64,000 nt of DNA from Roseivirga echinicomitans (GCF_001592935.1 NZ_LRDB01000001.1:124001-188000), one strand, 5' to 3'. Positions 27,744 to 36,589 are shown, numbered from the stretch's first letter. The notes: generated by a model from the letters alone, not told the origin. A program made the numbers and translations.

Positions 27744-27751
27744 TATCTTTG
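27744..27751 (+). promoter_or_regulatory. -7 promoter motif for pyrR-pyrB
   Basis: TATCTTTG is an exact TAnnTTTG, 9 bases before the pyrR ATG. The mRNA leader would be about 6 bases, too short for a PyrR-type attenuator in this leader. Confidence 0.55.
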
Positions 27752-27760
27752 ACACTTGAA

Positions 27761-28309
27761 ATGCAACGCAGACTCCTTTTAGGACATCCACAACTGGCCA
27801 TTACCATCGGCCGCCTCTGTCAGGAACTGATAGAAAATCACGAGAATTTTGATAATACCGTAATATTAGGCCTTCAGCCGAGAGGTATATTCTTTGCCGA
27901 GCGTATTAAGGCAAGGCTTCATGAAATCACGGGTGCTGAAGTAGAACTAGGGTACCTAGATTCTACATTTTACCGCGATGACTTCAGAAGAAGAGATTCT
28001 CCCAAGCGGGCTAACGAAACTAAAATCGACTTTTTGATTGAAGGCAAGAAAGTAATTCTGATTGACGATGTGTTTTACACAGGTCGTTCCATCAGGGCCG
28101 CAATGGATGCCATGATTGCTTACGGCCGCCCAGCCAAAGTAGAACTGCTAGTTTTGGTGGAAAGAAAATACTCCAGACATGTACCTATTAAGCCCGATTA
28201 TGTGGGTCAACAAGTGAATACGCTTGATTCGCACAAGGTTTTGGTGGAATGGAAAGGGCAAGGCGTTGATGACGACAACATTTGGTTAATCACTAACGAA
28301 GAAGAGTAA
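27761..28309 (+). CDS. pyrR: PyrR-family phosphoribosyltransferase
   Basis: A type I phosphoribosyltransferase of the PyrR family. In Firmicutes it is an RNA-binding attenuation protein and uracil phosphoribosyltransferase; in this phylum the role is less clear. It has 182 residues. Motifs: GLQPRGIFFAERI near residue 34, the PRPP-binding VILIDDVFYTGRS near 99-111, and LVLVERKYSRHVPIKPDYVG. An upstream in-frame TTG at 27749 exists, but it lies inside the -7 motif, so the ATG at 27761 is chosen. The stop overlaps the pyrB start by one base (TAATG). Confidence 0.9.
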   Translation: MQRRLLLGHPQLAITIGRLCQELIENHENFDNTVILGLQPRGIFFAERIKARLHEITGAEVELGYLDSTFYRDDFRRRDSPKRANETKIDFLIEGKKVILIDDVFYTGRSIRAAMDAMIAYGRPAKVELLVLVERKYSRHVPIKPDYVGQQVNTLDSHKVLVEWKGQGVDDDNIWLITNEEE

Positions 28310-29241
28310 TGCAGGAACAGTTAAGTGTCAAACATCTTTTGGGAATCAAGGATTTAACGCCTGGAGATATTGAACTTATTTTTGAAACTGCCGATGAATT
28401 TAAAGACGTCATCAACAGGCCGATCAAGAAAGTGCCCTCCCTACGCGATGTGACAGTCGCCAATGTGTTTTTCGAAAACTCTACACGTACAAAGCTGTCC
28501 TTCGAATTGGCAGAAAAAAGACTTTCAGCCGATATCGTTAACTTCTCTTCTAGCAATAGTTCAGTAAAAAAGGGAGAAACCCTGCTGGATACGGTAAACA
28601 ATATTTTGTCCATGAAAGTGGATATGATTGTGATGCGACACGCCAGCCCAGGCGCACCGCATTTCCTTTCAAAACACATCAGTGCCAACATTGTAAATGC
28701 TGGTGACGGCACCCACGAACACCCTACCCAGGCCTTGCTCGACACCTTCTCGATTAGACAAAGGCTAGGAGGTGTGGCAGGGAAGAAAGTAGCCATTATT
28801 GGAGATATTCTTCATTCAAGAGTCGCGCTTTCAAACATCTTCGCTTTACAAAAATTAGGAGCCGAAGTAATGGTCTGTGGACCGATAACTTTGCTGCCAA
28901 AACACATTGCCTCGCTTGGGGTGAAGGTAGAATTGAACGTTAGAAAAGCACTAGAATGGTGCGATGTAGCCAACGTATTGAGAATTCAGTTAGAGCGCCA
29001 ACAGATCAAGTACTTTCCTTCGCTGCGCGAATATTCACTCTATTACGGCATCAATAAAAAACTTTTAGATTCATTGAATAAAGAAATTGTAATCATGCAC
29101 CCTGGACCCATTAACCGAGGGGTAGAACTGAGCAGTGATGTGGCAGATTCTGATCACGCCATTATCTTGGATCAGGTAGAAAATGGTGTAGCCATAAGAA
29201 TGGCCGTATTGTACTTACTTGCCTCGCTTTCAAAAAATTAA
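28309..29241 (+). CDS. pyrB: aspartate carbamoyltransferase catalytic subunit
   Basis: Joins carbamoyl phosphate and aspartate, the committed step of pyrimidine synthesis. It has 310 residues, normal for the catalytic chain. Carbamoyl-phosphate site FENSTRTKLSFELA, the HASPGAPHFL block, HPTQALLDTF, a conserved R in LRIQLERQ and MHPGPINRGVE are all present. It is coupled to pyrR by a one-base overlap. No pyrI regulatory subunit gene follows, so an unregulated trimer or a different control is expected. Confidence 0.96.
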   Translation: MQEQLSVKHLLGIKDLTPGDIELIFETADEFKDVINRPIKKVPSLRDVTVANVFFENSTRTKLSFELAEKRLSADIVNFSSSNSSVKKGETLLDTVNNILSMKVDMIVMRHASPGAPHFLSKHISANIVNAGDGTHEHPTQALLDTFSIRQRLGGVAGKKVAIIGDILHSRVALSNIFALQKLGAEVMVCGPITLLPKHIASLGVKVELNVRKALEWCDVANVLRIQLERQQIKYFPSLREYSLYYGINKKLLDSLNKEIVIMHPGPINRGVELSSDVADSDHAIILDQVENGVAIRMAVLYLLASLSKN

Positions 29242-29245
29242 AATC

Positions 29246-30217
29246 ATGAAGAAGTTTTTCAAAATCATGATCATTGGCCTTTTGCTAGTGATTGCGGCAT
29301 TCTATTTCTTGGTATTGCCTTACACTGTGAAACTGATTACAGATTACGACCGCTACACCTTTGACTATGTGTTGAACGACACGGCCATGGTAACAAAATT
29401 CGGTATTGGCGAAAATCGTAACCCTGCCGATTACGGCTTCTCCAACTTTGAAGAGGTGAATTTTAAAACCTTGACGGATGACATCAACCTAAATGGCTGG
29501 TATGTTCCGGCTTCAAAAAAAGGAATTACTCAAACCTTAATGATCAATCATGGTCGTACTTCGAACCGACTAAAGACTATGAAGTATTTGGCTTTAATTA
29601 AGGAAACTGGGCTTGATTCATTGTACAATGTTTTCATTCCAGACCTGCGAAACTCAGGAAAATCGGATGAAGCGGAAACTGCCTTGGGTTATGAATTTGC
29701 CGAAGACATTACTGGCGCGATGAAGATGCTGAAAGACAACTACGGTCAAAATGAATTTGTGCTTTGGGGTTTTTCAATGGGCGCAATGGCCAGCGCCATT
29801 ACAGTCAATCGACCTGACTTGGTTCAGTTTGCTCAAAGTGAAGGTCTAAAAGTAGATAAGCTAATCCTCGACAGTCCTTTGAGTAATATCTACGCGACCA
29901 CCAAGGCAGAAAGCGAAAACATGGGCATCCCAGGCTTTATCTTCGATATGTCTTTCGATAAATTCGATCATGTGATCAACGACTGGGGAGACAATATGAA
30001 ATTCTCTTACCTATTGAATCACAATCCACTTCCAACCTTAATTCTTTACGGCAATGGAGATTCTACCACACCCGCTTCAATTTTGGAAGATGAAATAATG
30101 GGACTCAACAACGTTCAGACTGAACTCTTTCAGGGTGCAGACCATGTTCAGCTCTATACCCGACCTGAGTACAGAGACCGATACACCCAAGCGGTGAATG
30201 ATTTCTTGAGAAAGTAA
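29246..30217 (+). CDS. alpha/beta hydrolase, membrane-anchored
   Basis: An alpha/beta-fold hydrolase of 323 residues (family S9/BAAT-like). An N-terminal hydrophobic anchor (FFKIMIIGLLLVIAAFYFLV) suggests attachment to the inner membrane facing the periplasm. The nucleophile elbow is GFSMGAMA (GxSxG), the acid is in LILYGNGDSTTP, and the last histidine is GADHVQLY. A DLRNSGKSD loop is also typical. The substrate is unknown. The first in-frame start (TTG at 29219) overlaps pyrB; I prefer ATG 29246 as the start, 4 bases after the pyrB stop. Confidence 0.8.
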   Translation: MKKFFKIMIIGLLLVIAAFYFLVLPYTVKLITDYDRYTFDYVLNDTAMVTKFGIGENRNPADYGFSNFEEVNFKTLTDDINLNGWYVPASKKGITQTLMINHGRTSNRLKTMKYLALIKETGLDSLYNVFIPDLRNSGKSDEAETALGYEFAEDITGAMKMLKDNYGQNEFVLWGFSMGAMASAITVNRPDLVQFAQSEGLKVDKLILDSPLSNIYATTKAESENMGIPGFIFDMSFDKFDHVINDWGDNMKFSYLLNHNPLPTLILYGNGDSTTPASILEDEIMGLNNVQTELFQGADHVQLYTRPEYRDRYTQAVNDFLRK

Positions 30218-30249
30218 TTTCCTGCTTTAGAAAGTTCATATGAAGATCT

Positions 30250-30305
30250 GTCGCAGGTTCTCTAAACCTGTGACCAGTTATGATCTGTAGGACTCCGTCC
30301 GTGAC
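30250..30305. repeat. REP-like pair of hairpins
   Basis: GTCGCAGGTT pairs with AACCTGTGAC (10 bp with one G-T) over CTCTA, and 12 bases later AGGACTCCGTCCGTGAC folds as a second hairpin. The two halves share the pattern ending GTGAC. It lies between convergent genes and may act as terminator and repeat. Confidence 0.45.
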
Positions 30306-30335
30306 AATGCTAAGTTGTTAGTGGTTAAGATAACC

Positions 30336-31040
30336 CTACGACATAACCGCCTTGAATTCATTCGGTAGTCCTGTTTCAAAAGTCATTTCTTTTTTAGAAT
30401 AGGGGTGAAGGATGGTAAGGCTAGCAGCATGCAATGCCAACCTTCCTCTGACTTTAGGGTCTTTGCCATACACCTTGTCGCCTGCAATTGGGCAGCCTAT
30501 ATCTGACATGTGTACGCGAATCTGATTCTTCCTGCCCGTGAACAATTCTATTTCCAACAAGCTATAGTGAGCGTTACTTTTAACCACTTTATAACCTGTT
30601 TTGGCGAATTTCCCTTTGCTCGAATCTTTAGTAGAATACATCCTGTACGCGCTATTTTCCATTAAGTAGGAAGTAACTTCACCTTCCATTTCTGGTGGCT
30701 TTCCAAGTACTATGGCATAATATTTTTTATTGAATTGACTCCACTCTTCTTGCAAATAGGCTTTTGCATTCTGGTTTTTAGCAAAAACTAAAACGCCTGA
30801 AGTATCTCGATCCAAGCGATGCACAATGAAAACCCGATCACGGCTTTTTGGATTGCCTTTTTGTACGTAGTTATTGAGGAAAAAATGAGCGGTTTTGTCT
30901 TTGACCTTATCGTTGCTGATGGTCAAAAGACCTTCCGATTTGTCTACCACAATGATATCCCTGTCCTCGTGAAGGATTTTGAGCCCCGGTGGTTTGTGTT
31001 TTCTCGATGGCTTTTTTGACTTGGAATTACCTTCGGACAT
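30336..31040 (-). CDS. RluA-family pseudouridine synthase
   Basis: Converts uridine to pseudouridine in rRNA or tRNA. It has 234 residues with a basic N-terminus (SKSKKPSRKHKP). The catalytic motif HRLDRDTSGVLVFAKN contains the essential Asp. Later motifs GRKNQIRVHM and KVYGKDP fit RluA-type enzymes. No S4 domain is present, so it belongs with RluA rather than RluD. The exact target uridine cannot be assigned. A -7 motif on the minus strand lies 21 bases upstream. Confidence 0.9.
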   Translation of the reverse strand: MSEGNSKSKKPSRKHKPPGLKILHEDRDIIVVDKSEGLLTISNDKVKDKTAHFFLNNYVQKGNPKSRDRVFIVHRLDRDTSGVLVFAKNQNAKAYLQEEWSQFNKKYYAIVLGKPPEMEGEVTSYLMENSAYRMYSTKDSSKGKFAKTGYKVVKSNAHYSLLEIELFTGRKNQIRVHMSDIGCPIAGDKVYGKDPKVRGRLALHAASLTILHPYSKKEMTFETGLPNEFKAVMS

Positions 31041-31060
31041 ATGGCGTTGATATTTGAAAT

Positions 31061-31068
31061 CAAAGATA
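31061..31068 (-). promoter_or_regulatory. -7 promoter motif for the pseudouridine synthase gene
   Basis: Reads TATCTTTG on the minus strand, exact TAnnTTTG, 20 bases before the ATG. Confidence 0.45.
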
Positions 31069-31203
31069 TGAAAAGAAGAATGGTGTTCTGCAGTTCAGGC
31101 CTCAGAGTTCATCAAAGAACTTCAGTCTAACTGTGATAGACCATCTTGGACTATTGTTAACAAAGGTTTAAAAACATGGCTTAGGATTGAGCGATAGAAA
31201 TCG

Positions 31204-31211
31204 TAATTTTG
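31204..31211 (+). promoter_or_regulatory. -7 promoter motif for cystathionine beta-synthase gene
   Basis: TAATTTTG, exact TAnnTTTG, 16 bases before the ATG. A TTG lies 14 bases upstream, closer than the usual -33 spacing. Confidence 0.45.
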
Positions 31212-31227
31212 TCAAAACTTTTAAAAA

Positions 31228-32604
31228 ATGAAGTATTACAACTCAATCATTGAAACCATTGGCGATACGCCTCTTGTAAAGTTAAACTCCGTAACCAAGG
31301 GTATTCCGGGCACTATTTTGGCCAAAGTGGAATATTTCAACCCAGGCAATTCTATGAAAGATAGAATGGCGGTCAAGATGATTGAAGACGCAGAAAAAGC
31401 GGGCATACTTAAGCCAGGAGGTACTATTATTGAAGGTACATCAGGTAACACAGGAATGGGTTTGGCGCTAGCCGGCATTGCAAAAGGGTACAAATGTATT
31501 TTCACTTTGGCCGATAAGCAGTCGCAAGAAAAGATGGATATTTTGAGGGCGGTAGGTGCCGAAGTAATTGTTTGCCCTACCAATGTTTCGCCTGACGATC
31601 CACGCTCATATTACTCAGTAGCGAAAAAATTAAACGCTGACATTCCGAATTCATACTATCCAAACCAGTATGACAACATGTCGAATACTGCGGCCCATTA
31701 CGAAACTACTGGCCCAGAAATTTGGAGAGATACCGAAGGGAAAATCACGCATTATGCGGCTGGTGTTGGTACTGGTGGTTCAATGTGCGGTACTTCAAAA
31801 TTCTTGAAAGAACAAAACACGAATGTGGTTACTGTAGGGATTGACACTTACGGTTCTGTATTCAAAAAATATAAAGAGACTGGTATTTTCGATGAAAAAG
31901 AGATTTACTCTTACTTAACCGAAGGTATTGGCGAAGATATTCTTCCGAAGAATGTAGACTTCGACATGATCGATCACTTCGTGAAAGTAACTGACAAAGA
32001 CGGTGCGATTATGACCCGTAGACTGTCTCGCGAAGAAGGTTTATTCTGCGGTTGGTCTTGTGGTTCGGCAGTAGCTGGAGCATTGGAATGGGCCAAAGAA
32101 AACATGAAAGAAGACGATGTGATGGTGATTATCTTGCCTGATCATGGTACTCGCTATTTGGGCAAAGTGTACAATGACGAATGGATGAAAGCCCGTGGTT
32201 TTATTGAAAACCGTGCTTTCGAAACTGCTGCCGACATCATGAGCCACCAAGATGGAAATGGTAAACTGACGACCATCGCTCAAACGGCTACCGTAGCCGA
32301 AGCCATTAAGTTAATGACCTCTAAAGGGATTTCTCAATTGCCAGTTATGAATGGCAATGAGTTTGTAGGAAGTTTAGTGGATTCTAAGCTTTTAGCGCAT
32401 ATGATTGATGACGCAGACGTAAAGGGCAAGTCGGTTTCTGAAATAATGGACAAGCCTTTCCAGTTTGTTTCACCTGATAATACTTTAGATGTGTTGTCTT
32501 CTGTAATTACTAAAGACAATCCAGCGGTGATGATTAGAGATAAAGCCAACGAAGTACATATCATTACAAGGCACGATTTGCTGCAAGCAATGGCAAGCAA
32601 CTAA
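31228..32604 (+). CDS. cystathionine beta-synthase
   Basis: A PLP enzyme of 458 residues making cystathionine (or cysteine) from serine and homocysteine, the first step of transsulfuration. The PLP lysine sits in NPGNSMKDRMA. The phosphate and substrate loop is EGTSGNTGMGLA, and GVGTGGSMCGTSKFLKE binds the PLP phosphate. The C-terminal 120 residues form two CBS domains, the same order as eukaryotic cystathionine beta-synthase but without the N-terminal haem-binding segment. A cysteine synthase role cannot be ruled out. It is followed by a strong terminator. Confidence 0.9.
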   Translation: MKYYNSIIETIGDTPLVKLNSVTKGIPGTILAKVEYFNPGNSMKDRMAVKMIEDAEKAGILKPGGTIIEGTSGNTGMGLALAGIAKGYKCIFTLADKQSQEKMDILRAVGAEVIVCPTNVSPDDPRSYYSVAKKLNADIPNSYYPNQYDNMSNTAAHYETTGPEIWRDTEGKITHYAAGVGTGGSMCGTSKFLKEQNTNVVTVGIDTYGSVFKKYKETGIFDEKEIYSYLTEGIGEDILPKNVDFDMIDHFVKVTDKDGAIMTRRLSREEGLFCGWSCGSAVAGALEWAKENMKEDDVMVIILPDHGTRYLGKVYNDEWMKARGFIENRAFETAADIMSHQDGNGKLTTIAQTATVAEAIKLMTSKGISQLPVMNGNEFVGSLVDSKLLAHMIDDADVKGKSVSEIMDKPFQFVSPDNTLDVLSSVITKDNPAVMIRDKANEVHIITRHDLLQAMASN

Positions 32605-32642
32605 GAGTACTTATTTTAGCTGAATCGCAGCAGCACAGAAAT

Positions 32643-32682
32643 AAAAATGGCCTCATCTTCAAAAGTTGAGGTCATTTTTTTT
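32643..32682. terminator. rho-independent terminator
   Basis: AAAAATGGCCTCA pairs with TGAGGTCATTTTT (one G-T) over an 11-base loop, followed by more T. It ends the cystathionine beta-synthase transcript. Confidence 0.8.
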
Positions 32683-32780
32683 GTCCAACATTCCGCATCA
32701 ACCATTTACCTAGTCTCTTTTTGTAACTTATAGGGAGTTTTTTTTCGAACACGCAGCCTTTTATCTGTTGTGAAAGTATA

Positions 32781-33356
32781 GTGATTGAAAAAAGGCTGAC
32801 ATTGGCAAAGATCGAGAAGCTTTTGGAACTGACTATTAACGGCTGTAAAGATAACGACAGGCAAAGCCAGAAGGAGTTGTATCGCAACTTCTATAGCTAT
32901 GCTATGAGTATTTGCGTGCGTTATACTGGAAGCGAAGCCGATGCTTTGGAAGTGCTGAATGATGGTTTCCTAAAGGTTTTCACCCACATCGAAAAGTTTG
33001 ATATCAGCAAACCTTTTAAACCTTGGTTGAGGAGAATCATGGTCAACGCAAGTATTGACCACATCAAAAAAAACCTTAAACACGCTCACATGGCAGACAT
33101 TACTGAAGCCAATGTGCACCAATCAGTCGAGGAAGCACCAGATCACAATCTTAATTATGAAGAGATTCTACACAAGGTTGGGCAACTATCCCCTGCATAC
33201 CGTGCCGTGTTTAACTTATATGTAATTGACGGGTATAAGCATCAGGAAATTGCTGATCAGTTGGGGATTACGGAAAGTACATCAAAAGCCAATTTAACAA
33301 GGGCAAAGGCCATGCTGAGAGCAATGCTAAGAAAGGAGGTTTATCAATATGGATGA
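32781..33356 (+). CDS. ECF-type RNA polymerase sigma factor
   Basis: A sigma-70 family extracytoplasmic-function factor of 191 residues. Region 2 is about 20-95 (SICVRYTGSEADALEVLNDGFLKVFTHIEKFD, then KPWLRRIMVNASIDHIKK). Region 4 is about 130-185 (LSPAYRAVFNLYVIDGYKHQEIADQLGITEST). The start is GTG. Its end overlaps the next gene by 8 bases, so the two products are made together. The next gene encodes a membrane protein that could be its regulator. Confidence 0.9.
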   Translation: MIEKRLTLAKIEKLLELTINGCKDNDRQSQKELYRNFYSYAMSICVRYTGSEADALEVLNDGFLKVFTHIEKFDISKPFKPWLRRIMVNASIDHIKKNLKHAHMADITEANVHQSVEEAPDHNLNYEEILHKVGQLSPAYRAVFNLYVIDGYKHQEIADQLGITESTSKANLTRAKAMLRAMLRKEVYQYG

Positions 33357-34557
33357 GGCGATGAAACCTAAAGATGGATTAGATCAGAAAGTGAAAGAAG
33401 CTGCCGACAAAGCTCATTTTGAGTTTAATGACAGCGCTTGGGCAGCCATGGAGAAAAAGCTCGATGGCGTAAAAAGAGCGCCATTCGTTTGGTGGAAAAT
33501 ATGGGGGTCAGCGGGGCTCTTAGTTATACTATTGCTTATATTCTTATGGCCAAATAATGACCAGATTGAAGGTTTAAAAAATCAGGATGTCCCAGAAAAG
33601 CAGAACACCGAATTGAATGAAAACACACCTCCCGATAATAAGGCATCGAACCCAGCATTAAAAGAGGCTAATACTGAAAGTACAACACCAAATCAAAGCA
33701 ATCAAAAAGTGAGGGCAGAGACAAAGCCCAACCAATCGACACAAGAAAACTCAAAGACCATTCTAGTGATTCAAAATGAGAGTGTCTCTGATAGGTTGGG
33801 TGCCAGAACTGATCAACGACAAACCATGGGGCAAGAGATTGAAGAATTGAAACTTCCTTTGGAAAGCGCCCTCTTAAGGTGGTATCCCTTGGCGGATTTA
33901 CCAAGCCTGAATTTACCTCCAATAGAGTTAGCAAGCTTTATACCGGAAGAGCCATTAGACACTACAGATTCCTATAAACGCTGGGTGTTTAGTGCCGTGA
34001 TTTCTGGCGACATGAGTGCCACTACTTTGAGTGGGTTTAAGAAACCAGGACCACTGGTTGGCTTAATGGTGGAGTACTTCGTTAAAAATGACCTCAGTAT
34101 TCAAACTGGCTTATCATACGGCTCAAAAAAATACAGCGCCTTAGGTTCTGAGTATGAAACCCCTTATTGGGCGCAGGGTTCGGCCTATTCGGTGGCTAGT
34201 GTATATGCGAATTGCAGAGTGATTGACATTCCCTTGAACATCCAGAAATACTTCGATTCAAAAAACGGAAACCGTTTCTTTATTGGCACCGGAATATCAA
34301 GCTATCTTATGCTCAGTGAGGATTACGATTATACGTATAAATATAGTCAAGCTGGCTGGCCTGATCATTGGCAAGTAAAAAACCAAAACCAACATTACTT
34401 CGGAATTCTAAACTTGACCGCTGGCTTTGAAAGACCCCTAACCGAAAAACTGGGTCTCGGTTTGGCTCCCTATTTAAAAATGCCACTTACTGGAATTGGG
34501 GCTGGTAAAGTGAAGTTATTGAGCTTTGGGGTAAATGCCTCCATTAAGTTCCGTTAA
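33349..34557 (+). CDS. membrane-anchored protein with outer-membrane beta-barrel-like domain, possible anti-sigma
   Basis: It has 402 residues. A short cytoplasmic N-terminus (about 1-45, including FEFNDSAWAAMEKKLD) resembles the start of Bacteroidota sigma-linked membrane proteins. One transmembrane helix (about 52-70, ending LLLIFLWPN) follows, then a roughly 100-residue low-complexity linker rich in Asn, Gln, Thr, Glu and Lys. The C-terminus (about 200-402) has alternating strands ending in an aromatic-rich PorT/OMP_b-brl pattern (SYGSKKYSAL, RFFIGTGISSYLML, VNASIKFR). The coupled sigma gene suggests it senses envelope state and holds the sigma factor. That role is inference. Confidence 0.65.
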   Translation: MDEAMKPKDGLDQKVKEAADKAHFEFNDSAWAAMEKKLDGVKRAPFVWWKIWGSAGLLVILLLIFLWPNNDQIEGLKNQDVPEKQNTELNENTPPDNKASNPALKEANTESTTPNQSNQKVRAETKPNQSTQENSKTILVIQNESVSDRLGARTDQRQTMGQEIEELKLPLESALLRWYPLADLPSLNLPPIELASFIPEEPLDTTDSYKRWVFSAVISGDMSATTLSGFKKPGPLVGLMVEYFVKNDLSIQTGLSYGSKKYSALGSEYETPYWAQGSAYSVASVYANCRVIDIPLNIQKYFDSKNGNRFFIGTGISSYLMLSEDYDYTYKYSQAGWPDHWQVKNQNQHYFGILNLTAGFERPLTEKLGLGLAPYLKMPLTGIGAGKVKLLSFGVNASIKFR

Positions 34558-34591
34558 ATAATTATTTGAATAAAAAGTAGAGTTATACATT

Positions 34592-34620
34592 AGGAGCCTC
34601 ATTTGAGGCTCCTCCCGTTT
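34592..34620 (+). terminator. rho-independent terminator after the sigma/barrel operon
   Basis: AGGAGCCTCA pairs with TGAGGCTCCT across a 2-base centre, followed by CCCGTTTT. Confidence 0.65.
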
Positions 34621-34765
34621 TAGGACTGTCTAAGATCAAAATTAAGTTCATTGACTACCACAATAAAAATCCTACGAAACGGTTTTTCTACTATATGGTA
34701 TGGCAGATACTGTATGTTTTGGTTGAAGAAAGGGATTGTCCGAAAGGCGATCCCTTTTAATTTTA
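34621..34765 (+). other. intergenic stretch between two terminators, possible small RNA
   Basis: About 145 bases lie between the terminator above and a second one at 34729-34765 (AAAGGGATTG pairing with CGATCCCTTT, 10 bp, then TTAATTTT). A third, weaker hairpin (AAAAATCC with GGTTTTT) lies in the middle. I see no credible protein and no exact promoter motif, so a small RNA is only a possibility. Confidence 0.25.
34729..34765 (+). terminator. second terminator upstream of the Gfo/Idh gene
   Basis: A 10-bp stem AAAGGGATTG/CGATCCCTTT (one wobble) with a 9-base loop and a T-rich tail TTAATTTT. Confidence 0.6.
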
Positions 34766-34832
34766 TGACCAGCCAATCCTTAGAACAACAGAAAACAAAC
34801 TGTTCCTTCTCCAAAATTTTCGTTCTTGAACT

Positions 34833-35789
34833 ATGAATTGGGGATTTATAGGTTTCGGCAGAATTGCCAGAAAATTTTTAAGCAGTTTACAGTCTGTTCA
34901 GGGAGAAACCGCCTATGCTTTTGCATCAAGGTCTAATGCATCTGAACTAGAAAAAGAATTTCCTGACGTTAAGGTTCACGATAGTTACGAGGGCCTTTTG
35001 GCTGACCCTGATATAGACATCGTTTACATCAGCACTACACACAATTTCCATTGCCAAAACGTAATTGATGCGCTCAATGCAGGCAAGCATGTACTCTGTG
35101 AAAAACCAATGGGCATTTCTTCAGAGGAAATTGAAACCATGATTACCGTGGCCAACAAATCAGGTAAATTTCTAATGGAAGCGATGTGGATGCGTTTTCT
35201 ACCTGCTTACCGAGAGGCCATCCGAAGAGCCAAATCGGGTGAAATTGGCGATATTCAATACATCACCGCGAGTTTTGGTTTCAACTCACCCAACCTGAAA
35301 CCAGACGGACGATTACTTAATCCAGATTTAGCAGGAGGTGCTTTGTACGATGTGGGAGTTTACCCGCTCACCATAGTCTCAGATATTTTTGGCTGGCAGC
35401 CCGACAGCTTCAGTGCACAGGCTGTACTTTCAGAAACGGGTATTGACCAGAGCATCCAAGTTCAACTTTCTCATGAAGGCGGAAAAATGGCACAGGTGTT
35501 TGGAAGCATCGCCATGAACACCAATAAAGAAGCCTGTATTTATGGTTCCGAAGGTTTTATCAAGCTTCCACTTTTCTGGAAAGCTGAAAACTTTGAGGTA
35601 CACAAGGGCGATAGTATCGAAAAAGTAGAACTTCCTTTTAAAAGCACGGGTTATGTTCATGAAATAGAGGAAGTAGCCAAATGCATCAAACAAGGCAAAA
35701 CAGAGTCTCCCTTATTCAATCTTAACGATAGCTTAATGAGTGCAAATTTGGTAGAACGTATTCTATCATCAATCTTTAACCAACCATAA
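34833..35789 (+). CDS. Gfo/Idh/MocA family oxidoreductase
   Basis: An NAD(P)-dependent dehydrogenase of 318 residues acting on a sugar or related polyol. The Rossmann N-terminus is MNWGFIGFGRIARKFL, and the conserved EKPMGISSEE contains the catalytic Lys-Pro pair. A GGALYDVGVYPL block also matches dihydrodiol dehydrogenase-type members. No signal peptide is present, unlike the GH109-type paralogue at 19.4 kb. The substrate is unknown. It is followed 11 bases later by a HAD phosphatase gene, so a shared sugar-phosphate pathway is plausible. Confidence 0.87.
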   Translation: MNWGFIGFGRIARKFLSSLQSVQGETAYAFASRSNASELEKEFPDVKVHDSYEGLLADPDIDIVYISTTHNFHCQNVIDALNAGKHVLCEKPMGISSEEIETMITVANKSGKFLMEAMWMRFLPAYREAIRRAKSGEIGDIQYITASFGFNSPNLKPDGRLLNPDLAGGALYDVGVYPLTIVSDIFGWQPDSFSAQAVLSETGIDQSIQVQLSHEGGKMAQVFGSIAMNTNKEACIYGSEGFIKLPLFWKAENFEVHKGDSIEKVELPFKSTGYVHEIEEVAKCIKQGKTESPLFNLNDSLMSANLVERILSSIFNQP

Positions 35790-35800
35790 TTCAAATCAAC

Positions 35801-36577
35801 ATGCCCCAAGGATTTCTAATAGACCAAGACGGAGTTATATATGTCGAAAACAGAATGATTCCGGGTGCTGACAAGTTCGTGGAATTGCTTCAGAAGGAGA
35901 ATATTCCCTTCACTTTTATGACCAATAACAGCCAACGAAGTCCTTTGGACGCTGTCCGAAAATTAGAAAAACTGGGAATTCATGTGGAGGAGAAAAACAT
36001 TTACACCAGTGCCATGGCTACCGCTCATTTTATGGGGCAGCAATTTCCGAATGGAACGGCTTATGTGCTGGGTGAAGGTGGTTTGATTTCCAGTTTACAT
36101 GAACATGGATTTACCTTGGTTCAAAACGACCCTGACTTTGTGGTGGTGGGTGAAGGCATCAACTTCACTTTGGAAATGGTGAGAAAAGCGATTGATTTTA
36201 TTCTAGGAGGCTCCAAATTTATTGCCACCAACCTTGATCCTTCTCCTAGAAAAACGGGTTGGAACAACTTAGGCATCGCCAGTATTGTGGCTATGATTGA
36301 AGCGGCAACAGGTAAAGTAGCTTTTACCGTGGGCAAGCCTAGCCCAGTAATGATGCGTCAAGCGCGTAAACACATTGGCTTGGCTACAGATGAGGTAACC
36401 GTAATTGGAGACACGCTGGCCACCGATATTCAAGGCGGGGTTCAAGTGGGTTATAACACGATTCTTACTTTATCAGGGATGTCAAAAAAAGAGGACTTAA
36501 ACGATTTCCCGTTTAAGCCCGATATGGTTGTTAATTCGATTGCTGATATAAAACTACCACTTCCTTGGTGGAAATAG
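35801..36577 (+). CDS. HAD-IIA family hydrolase (NagD-like)
   Basis: A cytoplasmic sugar-phosphate or nucleotide phosphatase of the HAD superfamily with the IIA cap. It has 258 residues. Motif I is LIDQDGVIYVENR (catalytic D-x-D), motif II FMTNNSQRSP, motif III a Lys in VGKPSPVM, and motif IV VIGDTLATDIQGG. The first motif position is Asp in DQDG, as expected. The product is probably cotranscribed with the preceding dehydrogenase. Confidence 0.9.
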   Translation: MPQGFLIDQDGVIYVENRMIPGADKFVELLQKENIPFTFMTNNSQRSPLDAVRKLEKLGIHVEEKNIYTSAMATAHFMGQQFPNGTAYVLGEGGLISSLHEHGFTLVQNDPDFVVVGEGINFTLEMVRKAIDFILGGSKFIATNLDPSPRKTGWNNLGIASIVAMIEAATGKVAFTVGKPSPVMMRQARKHIGLATDEVTVIGDTLATDIQGGVQVGYNTILTLSGMSKKEDLNDFPFKPDMVVNSIADIKLPLPWWK

Positions 36578-36589
36578 GCGTACTGAAAC

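Noticed and set aside
27752-27760. PyrR-controlled attenuator before pyrR
   Set aside because: The predicted leader is only a few bases, leaving no room for the binding loop and terminator.
34651-34836. 61-codon open frame before the Gfo/Idh gene
   Set aside because: It spans two hairpins and a terminator and has no homology pattern, so it is not called as a gene.
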